Position numbers and translations under genes: made by a program | In this document: positions 6,139 through 12,584 of the stretch, piece by piece | How positions within the stretch are numbered: position 1 is the first letter of the stretch | Layout of the letters: each line of letters starts with the position of its first letter | NCBI GenBank assembly: GCA_937892695.1 | Contig: CALBJK010000203.1 | Coordinates: forward strand, 1 to 12,584 | Direction of reading: 5' to 3' | DNA from: an uncultured Prevotella sp. | GTDB taxonomy: Bacteria; Bacteroidota; Bacteroidia; Bacteroidales; Bacteroidaceae | Length of the DNA stretch: 12,584 bases | The notes under the pieces: model-generated | The model's input: only the letters and a program-made list of their open reading frames with translations | Databases searched by the model: none | Told to the model about the DNA's origin: nothing

Positions 6139-9100
6139 TCAGAATGTCACTGTCAAGCCGCCCGATATAGAACGTACAGGCGAATAGTAGGCCGAAGTAG
6201 TCGCGCCGGTTATGCTCTGACGCGGGTCGAGTCCCTGGCGCTTTGACCACAGCCAGAGGTTGGCTCCGGTGACATAGAAACGCACGCTGCCCACACCTAT
6301 CTTGCCTACGAGCGACGACGGCAGTGTGTAGCCGAAGTTGACGTTCTGCAAGCAGAGGTACGACGCACTCGTAAGGAAACGGTCCGACGTAGTGTTCAGC
6401 TGGCTATACTCCATACGTGGGATGTTGGTATGGGTGTTGTCTGCAGTCCACGCGTTGAGCAGGTCGACGTGCATGTTATATCCGCGAGAGGCAACCATCG
6501 AGCCGGCGTAGGTCGAATCGTATACCTTGCCTCCGAGCTGATATGTGAAGTCGACCGAGAGGTCGAAGCCTTTGAATGCGAAGTTTGTTCCGAAACCTCC
6601 GTACGACCATGGCAGAGCCGAACCGCAGAGATAGCGTGTGGCAGCATTGGTGTCGTCGGTTGTCTGGCGGGTCACGTTGCCGTCCTTGTCCTTCACGTCC
6701 ATATAATAGAGGGCGTCACCGGTCTTTTCGTCCACACCGGCAAACTTGTACATGTACCAATTGTAGATAGACTTGCCTTCTCCGTAGAAGTAGTCGCCCG
6801 AAGCATAGCCACGGACACCTTCGGGTGTTACGGTTCTACGGTTCTCTTCAGCGATCTTGTCTATCGTGTTCTTGTAAGCGGTGAAGTTGAGGTTGGCTCC
6901 CCAAGTGAAATCCTTGGCACGGATGATGTCGCCTCTGAGTTCAACCTCGACACCCGAGTTGCTCATGTCGCCCACGTTGTCGTAGTAGCTGGCATAGCCG
7001 TAGTTGACCGGAAGAGAGAACGATGCAAGCATGTCGGTGGTCTTGCGGTAGAAGTACTCGACGCTACCGTTCAGACGGCTGCCGAAGAGTGAGAACTCGG
7101 CACCCACGTTGAAGTTGCCGTTCTTCTCCCAAGTGATATCCTTGTTACCTTTTATCGACGAAGCCACCAGACCTACATTGCCGTTCGAATTGATGATTGT
7201 GTAATTGTCGGTGTAACGGTAGTTACCGATGTTGTCGTTGCCCTGTTCGCCGTAAGAAGCCTTTATCTTCAACATGTCTACCCAGGGTGCTTTAAACCAT
7301 TTCTCGCGAGAGATAATCCATGCTGCTCCTGCCGACCAGAAGTTACCCCAACGATGGTCGGGATGGAAGCGTGACGAAGCGTCACGACGATAGCTGAACG
7401 AGCCGAAGTAAGTGCCGTCATAGTTGTACTGGGCACGTCCGAAGAAACCTTCGGTATTATAGTCGGTGGTGTACGAATCCATAGATCCGTCGATGATTGC
7501 ACCGGCGAGTTCGGTCGAGTTCACGCTGTACACATTGGTACGATCGGCACCGAGCACATAGTAGCGTGTACGGTAGTATTCGTGACCGAGCATCACTTCG
7601 GCGTTATGTTTGCCGAACTGGTGTTGCCAGTTGAGCAGCTGCTGATAGTTGTAAGCCCAAGTACGGGTGTGGTATTTGGCGATTTGTCCGCCCATGTCGG
7701 CCGTCTGTCCGAAGAAGGGCTGTGCGGTGTTGGTCTGCCGTCCCTCGTTGAGCATGACGGTGTTGGCTGAAGTGAAGGTGAAGTCGTTGAGGAAACGGAT
7801 TTCTGCACGACCCGTAGCATCGAGGGCGTTGCCTTCGATGTTGTCGACATTGAGGCGCACGTCGCTCAGAGGGTTGGACTTTGAGAAGACAGGACGTTCC
7901 AGCCCTATAATTTCGCCGTCGCCGTAGTCATAGCTCGGCATACCGGTAGTATGGTTCATGATGATGTTACCCTGGGCGTCACGCACATATAGCGGATAGA
8001 TAGGAGCCAAGTCGCGCACGGCGAAGAGGTTGCCGGAGTCGGTGCTGCTTCCGTCGTTGCTGAGATAGTTGGAGTTAGTATGGGCATAGTTGAAGTTGCC
8101 CGACAGCTTTATCCACGAGCGCAGCTGGTAGTCGGCCTTGAGTCGTCCGGAGAAGCGTTCGAAGTCAGAGCCGTAGGTAATGCCTTCGTTCTTCAGATAG
8201 TTGGCCGAACCGTAGAACGAACCGTTCTTGTTGTTGCCCGTAGCTGTAACGGTGTATTCCTGGCGCAGTCCGTTCTTGTAGGTAGCGTCGTTCCAGTTGT
8301 CCGGCATGAGCATGTAGCTCTTGCCGTTATAGTTGACGATGCTTCCGAGCGTGGCGTAAGGGTTTATCTTGCCGTTACGTCCGATGAGATACTGTCCCTC
8401 GGGTACGGTGTAGACATTGTAGCCCAGACCCATGCTTCCGTCGATGAGGTTAGAGACAGCCATACGGTAGGAACCATCAGGGTTGCCGTTGTATGCGCCG
8501 TTTGCGGCTTGGGAGTTGTACATAAAATAGTTGTACAGCGCGCCATACCACATTTCGTAGTATTTGGCCGGACTGGTCACATAGTTGTAATCGGGAATGG
8601 CGCGGGAGTTGGAACCCCACTTGGCATCGACCGTGATAGAGCTTGAGCCGTCGCGTCCGCTCTTGGTGGTGATGAGAATCACGCCGTTGGCACCGCGCGC
8701 ACCGTAAAGGGCGGCCGAAGCGGCATCCTTCAGTACGGTCATCGACGCTATGTCGGCCGAGTTGAGTGTGTTGAGGTCGCCGTCGTAGGGCGCACCGTCA
8801 ACGATTATCAGCGGCGATGTGCCGGCGTTGATAGAGCTGATACCACGTATGAGGATGTTGAAACTCTCCTGTCCGGGCTGGCCGGTAGCCGAGTTGATTT
8901 GTACACCCGACACCTTACCTGTGAGCGACTGCACGGGGTTGGAGTCGGCTGTCTTCTTGATGTCGTCGCTCTTGAGCACAGCAGCCGAGCCGGTGAATGC
9001 CGACTTCTTTGCCGTACCATAGGCCACCACCATCACTTCGTCGAGGTTGTGGCTGTCGGGGGCGAGCACTACGCGCAGATTGTGCTGCGCCTTGACGGTC

Positions 9101-9339
9101 TTTGAGACCATTCCGAGATAGCTCACCGTCAGCGGAGTACCTTCCTTGACATCGATCGTGAAACGTCCGTCGATGTCGGTCACGGCACCGGTCTTGGATC
9201 CCTCGGTCGTGATCGAAGCCCCTGTTATGGGCTGGCCGTCCTCCGAAGAGACTACTGTTCCGGTGATTCGTGTCTGTGCCAGAGCCGAACATACGACGAT
9301 GAACAGCCCGGCAAGAATCATTGTCAGTCTTTCTTTCAT
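6139..9339 (-). CDS. SusC/RagA family TonB-dependent outer-membrane transporter
   Basis: The 1066-residue product is typical of SusC-like transporters, which import oligosaccharides (or peptides) across the outer membrane with energy from TonB-ExbBD. Residues 1-21 are a signal peptide cleaved near ALA-QT. Residues about 24-95 form the carboxypeptidase-regulatory-like domain (ITGTVVSSEDGQPITGASI). NLDEVMVVAYGT (98-109) is the SusC-type TonB box. The plug occupies about 115-230 and includes LTGKVSGVQI, ILIRGISSINAGTSPLIIVDG and VLKDAASAALYGARGANGVI. The remainder is the beta-barrel, with the hallmark LKIKASYGEQGNDNIGNYRY and a terminal Phe that fits outer-membrane assembly signals. There is no N-terminal STN domain, so direct signalling to a FecR-type anti-sigma factor is not expected. 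An AGAGG stretch lies six bases before the ATG. The leader is long and structured. Confidence 0.97.
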   Translation of the reverse strand: MKERLTMILAGLFIVVCSALAQTRITGTVVSSEDGQPITGASITTEGSKTGAVTDIDGRFTIDVKEGTPLTVSYLGMVSKTVKAQHNLRVVLAPDSHNLDEVMVVAYGTAKKSAFTGSAAVLKSDDIKKTADSNPVQSLTGKVSGVQINSATGQPGQESFNILIRGISSINAGTSPLIIVDGAPYDGDLNTLNSADIASMTVLKDAASAALYGARGANGVILITTKSGRDGSSSITVDAKWGSNSRAIPDYNYVTSPAKYYEMWYGALYNYFMYNSQAANGAYNGNPDGSYRMAVSNLIDGSMGLGYNVYTVPEGQYLIGRNGKINPYATLGSIVNYNGKSYMLMPDNWNDATYKNGLRQEYTVTATGNNKNGSFYGSANYLKNEGITYGSDFERFSGRLKADYQLRSWIKLSGNFNYAHTNSNYLSNDGSSTDSGNLFAVRDLAPIYPLYVRDAQGNIIMNHTTGMPSYDYGDGEIIGLERPVFSKSNPLSDVRLNVDNIEGNALDATGRAEIRFLNDFTFTSANTVMLNEGRQTNTAQPFFGQTADMGGQIAKYHTRTWAYNYQQLLNWQHQFGKHNAEVMLGHEYYRTRYYVLGADRTNVYSVNSTELAGAIIDGSMDSYTTDYNTEGFFGRAQYNYDGTYFGSFSYRRDASSRFHPDHRWGNFWSAGAAWIISREKWFKAPWVDMLKIKASYGEQGNDNIGNYRYTDNYTIINSNGNVGLVASSIKGNKDITWEKNGNFNVGAEFSLFGSRLNGSVEYFYRKTTDMLASFSLPVNYGYASYYDNVGDMSNSGVEVELRGDIIRAKDFTWGANLNFTAYKNTIDKIAEENRRTVTPEGVRGYASGDYFYGEGKSIYNWYMYKFAGVDEKTGDALYYMDVKDKDGNVTRQTTDDTNAATRYLCGSALPWSYGGFGTNFAFKGFDLSVDFTYQLGGKVYDSTYAGSMVASRGYNMHVDLLNAWTADNTHTNIPRMEYSQLNTTSDRFLTSASYLCLQNVNFGYTLPSSLVGKIGVGSVRFYVTGANLWLWSKRQGLDPRQSITGATTSAYYSPVRSISGGLTVTF

Positions 9340-9653
9340 AAAATACCTCTTATTGTTGTTAATGTTATCCTAAACGAATCCCAGAGAGCACGCCGCATCA
9401 TACGACAACGAATCTCTGGTTCTAAATAAAGAATCAGTTATAAAATTCTAATGCTTTTATTACCTTAAAATGAGTCAGAACATCTTATTGTCTGGACGAC
9501 CAAGCGCTGTTATCGAACCCATACGACAGAAGTGAGAGAAAATGTCGTTTGTCCTGTTTCCGGAAGGGAACTGCTCCTCACAGCAGACTTCCGGCAAGCA
9601 ACGCTTGCAACTTGTCACAAAGATATCGAATATCCTTACTTTTTAATCGGCTG
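9340..9653 (-). promoter_or_regulatory. Structured 5' leader of the susC-like mRNA
   Basis: About 310 nt separate the best promoter from the susC start. In transcript order it holds a hairpin GCAAGC-N3-GCTTGC (9594-9608) and a nested hairpin at 9560-9594 with outer arms CCGGAAG/CTTCCGG and inner arms CTGCT/AGCAG. Near the gene there is a 7-bp inverted repeat CCAGAGA/TCTCTGG (9381-9387 and 9413-9419) with a 25-nt loop. None is followed by a U-run, so I see no intrinsic terminator. No credible gene lies here. Post-transcriptional control of susC-like mRNAs through their leaders is known in Bacteroides; its operation here is inferred. Confidence 0.5.
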
Positions 9654-9686
9654 CAAAGTTATTAAAAAAAAAACGAAAGTTCCAAA
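9654..9686 (-). promoter_or_regulatory. Promoter of the susCD operon
   Basis: On the minus strand TAACTTTG (9661-9654) matches TAnnTTTG exactly, and TTTG (9686-9683) lies 21 bp upstream. A second exact -7 match, TATCTTTG at 9625-9618, has no -33 partner at normal spacing and is a less likely alternative that would shorten the leader by about 36 nt. Confidence 0.6.
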
Positions 9687-9751
9687 TCTTGTTACAGAAA
9701 CATTACACCATATCAACATTTTTAACATAAGGGGCCGCAAACTGTATAATT

Positions 9752-9800
9752 TTCATTTATTAATGCAAATGAATCGGCAGGATAGAATATGGATGTCCAT
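9752..9800. promoter_or_regulatory. Two palindromes upstream of the susC promoter (candidate operators)
   Basis: TTCATTT (9752-9758) and AAATGAA (9767-9773) form a perfect 7-bp inverted repeat around 8 bp. ATGGA-TG-TCCAT (9789-9800) is a second perfect short palindrome. They lie about 65-115 bp upstream of the -33 element, where activators of glycan-uptake operons usually bind. Their use as binding sites is inferred from position only. The rest of 9687-9877 shows nothing recognisable. Confidence 0.3.
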
Positions 9801-9877
9801 GTTCAGTGTTTAGTGTATAACAAGCCATACGGTTAATTTCCGATTTCGAGCATAACACCAAACACAGACAAATAACA

Positions 9878-9923
9878 TAAAGCAAAAGGCAGAACCACGT
9901 TTAGGATTCTGCCTTTTGCTTTA
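9878..9923 (-). terminator. Intrinsic terminator downstream of mdh
   Basis: Arms 9878-9894 and 9907-9923 are perfectly complementary over 17 bp around a 12-nt loop. The core is GCAAAAGGCAGAA with TTCTGCCTTTTGC. On the minus strand the stem ends in a T-rich stretch, and it sits about 80 bp beyond the mdh stop. The symmetry means it could also block plus-strand transcription. It insulates mdh from the susCD promoter region. Confidence 0.85.
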
Positions 9924-10000
9924 ATATAATATAATGTAGTACCGGACAGGCCGCACGGCATCATGCCGCGAAACCTATACAGCTCATTCCAAACTCGTGA

Positions 10001-10993
10001 TTAGAGGTTGGGGTTAATCTCGCTCCACTTAGAGATTTCAGGAACGATGTTCAGCGTAACCAGTTCGTCACGCATCTTGCAAAGATGCTTGTAGCTGTCG
10101 TCAAGACTTGCATTCTCTGCGGGTGTGCCCTGAGGAACCTCGTAGTGAGCGCCGTTCTTGTCGAGAGTAGTCTTCATGGCCATCATGATGTGGTCGTACT
10201 TGTCAGTCTTAACGTAAGTGCCTACAGGATAGCGGAATGTCTCGCCGCCCATCACTGAACGGATCATCTCAACAGACAGGTAAGCCGGGCTCTGGAACGA
10301 AGAACGTCCGCGAAGCTCGATAATCTTAGAACCGCCCTGGATGACATCCTGCTTCATCTGTGCCCATTCAGCATCAGTGAACTCGGGTGTGCCGATAATG
10401 TCGGTCAGCTTCTTGCCGTCGATTGTGACGTGTGAACCAAACACAGCCATACGCTCGCCGTGACCGCCGTATGTAGCGCATCCTTTAACTTCGCTCTGCA
10501 TAACACCGAACTTCTTTGCCAGTGCACTCTGCAGACGTGTAGAGTCAAGAGCTGCGAGAGTAGTAACCTGTGAAGGCTTCAAACCAGAATAAAGCAGAGT
10601 AACCAGACCTGTCAGGTCGGCAGGGTTGAAGATGATTACAACGTGCTTAACGTCGGGACAGTACTGCTTGATGTTCTTGCCCAGGCCTTCTGCTATTTCG
10701 CAGTTGCCTTTGAGCAGGTCTTCACGTGTCATGCCGGCCTTACGGGGAGCGCCGCCAGAAGAGATGATATATTTAGCGTTGGTGAATGCTTCCTTAGCGT
10801 CTGTGGTGGCGGTGATTTTAACATCACCGAAGCCGCTCTGGCGCATTTCCTCTGCAACACCTTCCGGAGAGAATACGTCGTAAAGACAAATGTCACTTGT
10901 CAGACCCATAGTCAGGGCTGTCTCAACCATGTTTGAGCCAATCATGCCGGCTGCGCCGACGATGGTCAGTTTCTCGTTAGTTAAAAATGCCAT
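10001..10993 (-). CDS. mdh: Malate dehydrogenase (NAD-dependent)
   Basis: The 330-residue product is full length for the LDH/MDH-superfamily malate dehydrogenase of Bacteroidota. It interconverts malate and oxaloacetate with NAD(H); in fermenting Bacteroidales the reaction mainly runs toward malate on the way to fumarate and succinate. The N-terminal Rossmann fold shows IVGAAGMIGS (11-20), with Asp39 at the end of beta-2 (CLYDV) as expected for NAD. APRKAGMTR (82-90) is the mobile loop with substrate-binding Arg84 and Arg90. FNPAD (122-126) supplies Asn123. LDSTR (149-153) contains catalytic Asp150 and Arg153, and GGHGE (176-180) contains the proton-relay His178. The gene appears to be monocistronic, with a promoter match about 135 bp upstream and a strong terminator downstream. 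Confidence 0.96.
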   Translation of the reverse strand: MAFLTNEKLTIVGAAGMIGSNMVETALTMGLTSDICLYDVFSPEGVAEEMRQSGFGDVKITATTDAKEAFTNAKYIISSGGAPRKAGMTREDLLKGNCEIAEGLGKNIKQYCPDVKHVVIIFNPADLTGLVTLLYSGLKPSQVTTLAALDSTRLQSALAKKFGVMQSEVKGCATYGGHGERMAVFGSHVTIDGKKLTDIIGTPEFTDAEWAQMKQDVIQGGSKIIELRGRSSFQSPAYLSVEMIRSVMGGETFRYPVGTYVKTDKYDHIMMAMKTTLDKNGAHYEVPQGTPAENASLDDSYKHLCKMRDELVTLNIVPEISKWSEINPNL

Positions 10994-11126
10994 AATTCTT
11001 TTATATTAAGAAAATTGTTATCATTTTGCTGCCATATAAAGAACAGACAGTAACGCTATTATCAAGTAGCTTTGCTATCCTTTACAATACGTGGCATGAG
11101 AACGTTTTCCGTCCTCTTCTCGTGTG

Positions 11127-11134
11127 CAAAGTTA
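11127..11134 (-). promoter_or_regulatory. Probable mdh promoter -7 element
   Basis: TAACTTTG (11134-11127, minus) is an exact TAnnTTTG match and is identical to the susC -7 element. No good TTTG is seen at -33; TTCG at 11155-11152 is the nearest candidate. The leader would be about 125 nt and holds only minor inverted repeats. Confidence 0.5.
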
Positions 11135-11880
11135 GTAAAAATAGGAATATCACGAATATTTATTTTACCTTTAATTTGTTGTTTATTCTTAAAAAGAGAT
11201 GTCGCATCCCGCCCACCCTATTCCGCCTGTTTTCGACGAAGTGGCAAATCTGTCTAAACGTCCGTCAGCTGTAGGGAAGCATGGTTCGTGAGTCCGAAGA
11301 ACACAAAGGACGAAACATCCGTTAACATAATCTGCCCCTTATTTAACACGACCGACTCTTTTGAAATAGCCGCCACGCCATACGAAAAACATTCTGCAAT
11401 GGCATGGAAATAGAGAAAACGGTCCGTCATTTTATGAAACGCGGCATATCAGAATGCGAAAAGCACCGTTCTGCGACGCAATATGCACCGTTTCAGAACG
11501 CGGAAGCGGCCTGATCTCAGATGGAAAACGGCTGTTCCGTTGTCAGTTTCGGGCGTTCGTCTTGCTTTGTGATCCGCAAACAGCTGGTTGTCAAGCTATT
11601 ACGTAATCGTCCATATTTTGAGTATTTCTGCCAGAAGTTCATGTTGACGGATTTCGTTAAAGATATGACGATCAGGTTTTAACAATAATCTTTGATGTTT
11701 GGTTAATGTCGGTTAAACGCAGGACAGTTTTCATTTCATACCACACATAGTGTAGGATAATGGGCAACAACCTTTGGCGAGTATTCCCAACAGTTTGCCG
11801 CCACACTGCAACCAACGTTGACACCCTGCGCGTCTTCCACTCACGTTGTCATTTGTGGATGGCATTCCCATTTGGGATTT
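11135..11880. other. Gene-free region between mdh and the 43-bp repeat array
   Basis: I find no credible coding sequence or recognised RNA gene here. There are several short perfect inverted repeats: CGTTCTG/CAGAACG (11467-11473 and 11494-11500), AACGG/CCGTT (11527-11531 and 11537-11541), and TCCCA-TT-TGGGA (11866-11877). The phrase GCACCGTT also occurs twice within 11463-11492. The last palindrome appears to interrupt a sequence otherwise like the end of a 43-bp repeat unit (GTGGATGGCA ... TACGCC), so the array may once have extended further left. Confidence 0.5.
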
Positions 11881-12119
11881 ACGCCTGGGAGACGCACCGG
11901 AGTGGCGTCTCGTGAATGGCAATACGCCTGGGAGACGCACCGGAGTGGCGTCTCGTGAATGGCAATACGCTTGGGAGACGCACCGGAGTGGTGCCTCGTG
12001 AATGGCAATACGCTTGGGAGACGCACCGGAGTGGCGTCTCTACTGCGTGGGTGGCAAATACGTTTGAGAACACGGAATGACAATACGTTTTGGAACTGCA
12101 CCGGCCAATCCGAGCAAAT
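11881..12119. repeat. Tandem array of 43-bp palindrome-containing repeats
   Basis: Copies 1-3 are exactly 43 bp each (11881-11923, 11924-11966, 11967-12009). Copies 1 and 2 are identical; copy 3 has a few changes. Copy 4 (12010-12059) keeps the first half but diverges after the palindrome. Two further degenerate units (12060-12084 and 12085-12119) retain ACGTTT...and the terminal CAAT/CAAAT. Each good unit carries GAGACGC and GCGTCTC facing each other around ACCGGAGTG, able to form a small hairpin. The 43-bp period is not a multiple of three, so open frames across it on the minus strand are by-products. It is most likely a non-coding REP-like or minisatellite array. Confidence 0.85.
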
Positions 12120-12164
12120 ATAACGTCGCGGACAATAGAATAATGTAAGAAAATGGCAAATTGC

Positions 12165-12195
12165 TTGTGGACTTGCAGAATATTTAGTAATTTTG
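12165..12195 (+). promoter_or_regulatory. Promoter of rimP
   Basis: TAATTTTG at 12188-12195 is an exact TAnnTTTG match, and TTG at 12165-12167 lies 20 bp upstream as the -33 element. Transcription should begin around 12202, a few bases before the hairpin at 12209. Confidence 0.6.
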
Positions 12196-12208
12196 CACCG
12201 TTCAGTGG

Positions 12209-12241
12209 AATGAGGGACTCCAGAAGAGTTCCTCATTTTTT
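12209..12241 (+). terminator. Terminator-like hairpin in the rimP leader (candidate attenuator)
   Basis: Left arm 12209-12220 (AATGAGGGACTC) pairs with 12226-12237 (GAGTTCCTCATT) over 12 bp with one G-U pair and a 5-nt loop CAGAA. The RNA runs directly into a U-tract (12236-12241). It lies between the promoter and the rimP start codon at 12254, so if it terminates it would yield an RNA of about 40 nt and limit rimP expression. No other gene ends here that would need it. Confidence 0.65.
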
Positions 12242-12253
12242 AATACATGAGAT

Positions 12254-12584
12254 ATGATAGACAAAAACGTCGTAAAAGAAATTGTAGGCGAGTGGCTGAA
12301 AGACAAAGAGTATTTTCTTGTTGATGTCGAAGTCAGCCCTGACGACAAAATCGTTGTCGAGATTGACCATGCCGACGGTGTATGGATTGAAGACTGCGTG
12401 GCTCTGAGCCGCTACATCGAAGAACACCTGAGCCGTGACGAGGAAGACTATGAGCTGGAAGTTGGTTCGGCCGGACTGGGACAGCCTTTCAAGGTACCAG
12501 AGCAATACCGCTGCTTCATCGGCAAGGAAGTGGAAGTGCTCGATGCCGACGGCAAGAAGGTGAAAGGCGTTCTCAAGAGCGTCG
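12254..12584 (+). CDS. rimP: Ribosome maturation factor RimP, N-terminal part (3' end beyond window)
   Basis: The frame is open from the ATG at 12254 to the right edge, giving 110 residues plus one base. The N-terminal alpha/beta domain contains FLVDVEVSPDDKIVVEID (21-38) and the acidic segment leading to YELEVGSAGLGQPFK (66-80), the RimP signature equivalent to SSPGLDRPL in other bacteria. The beginning of the C-terminal SH3-like domain follows (FIGKEVEVLDADGKKVKGVL). RimP assists maturation of the 30S ribosomal subunit in the cytoplasm. The ATG at 12247 is in another frame and gives no homologous protein. In most bacteria rimP is followed by nusA and infB; these would lie to the right. Control by the leader hairpin is possible. 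Confidence 0.94.
   Translation, partial: MIDKNVVKEIVGEWLKDKEYFLVDVEVSPDDKIVVEIDHADGVWIEDCVALSRYIEEHLSRDEEDYELEVGSAGLGQPFKVPEQYRCFIGKEVEVLDADGKKVKGVLKSV

Noticed and set aside
6430..7092. Plus-strand open frame of 220 residues (and 8080-8646, 188 residues)
   Set aside because: Both are antisense to the susC-like gene and have the Val/Arg-rich composition expected from the reverse complement of its codons.
9532..9813. Plus-strand open frame of 93 residues upstream of susC
   Set aside because: It spans the susC promoter and the hairpin-bearing leader, has no recognisable domain, and its composition changes abruptly along its length.
11067..11074. TAGCTTTG, a plus-strand match to the promoter -7 element
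   Set aside because: There is no -33 element at proper spacing and no gene downstream; it lies inside the mdh leader.
11026..11274. Plus-strand open frames of 82 and 61 residues (11026-11274, 11072-11257)
   Set aside because: They overlap the mdh promoter, overlap one another in different frames, and show no domain or good promoter with correct spacing.
11881..12059. Possible CRISPR array
   Set aside because: The 43-bp units are contiguous with no unique spacers between them, and no cas gene is nearby.
11731..12236. Three overlapping minus-strand open frames across the repeat array
   Set aside because: They exist because the 43-bp unit happens to lack stops in several frames. The period is not a multiple of three, so the translated repeats are read in rotating frames and are not a real repeat protein.

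Overview
The window looks like a chromosomal segment from a member of the order Bacteroidales (Bacteroidota). The evidence is a SusC/SusD pair, Bacteroidota-type malate dehydrogenase and RimP, lipoproteins with a Bacteroidetes-style lipobox, and repeated matches to the Bacteroidota promoter -7 element TAnnTTTG ahead of genes. The roughly balanced base composition would fit Muribaculaceae or Prevotellaceae, but the family is an inference.

Layout. 1-930 (minus) is the 5' part of a secreted alpha-L-rhamnosidase-like protein that runs off the left edge. A short divergent promoter region follows. Next come three plus-strand genes: an Rpn/PD-(D/E)XK nuclease with an in-frame 24-bp tandem repeat (1044-1961), uracil-DNA glycosylase ung (2032-2697) and a cysteine-rich DUF3109 protein (2720-3325). 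Converging on them is a minus-strand nutrient-uptake operon: SusC-like TonB-dependent transporter (9339-6139), SusD-like lipoprotein (6081-4480) and an accessory surface lipoprotein (4343-3435). This operon has a perfect -7 promoter match about 315 bp ahead of susC, a structured leader, and a large hairpin between susD and the third gene. A 17-bp perfect hairpin near 9900 separates it from malate dehydrogenase (10993-10001, minus). About 1.25 kb without credible genes follows; it holds several inverted repeats and an array of 43-bp tandem repeats with an internal palindrome. The window ends in the 5' part of rimP (12254 onward, plus), preceded by a promoter and a terminator-like hairpin that together look like an attenuator.

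How the genes work together. SusC, SusD and the third lipoprotein should form one outer-membrane glycan- or oligomer-uptake machine. No degradative enzyme or regulator of the usual kinds (HTCS, ECF sigma/anti-sigma, SusR) lies next to it, so substrate and control cannot be read from the window. ung and DUF3109 are only 22 bp apart and are probably co-transcribed. rimP normally heads a rimP-nusA-infB operon, which would lie to the right.

No dramatic new system such as a defence island, CRISPR array or phage is visible. The most unusual material is non-coding: the rimP leader hairpin, the 43-bp repeat array, the susD/lipoprotein intercistronic hairpin and the susC leader.
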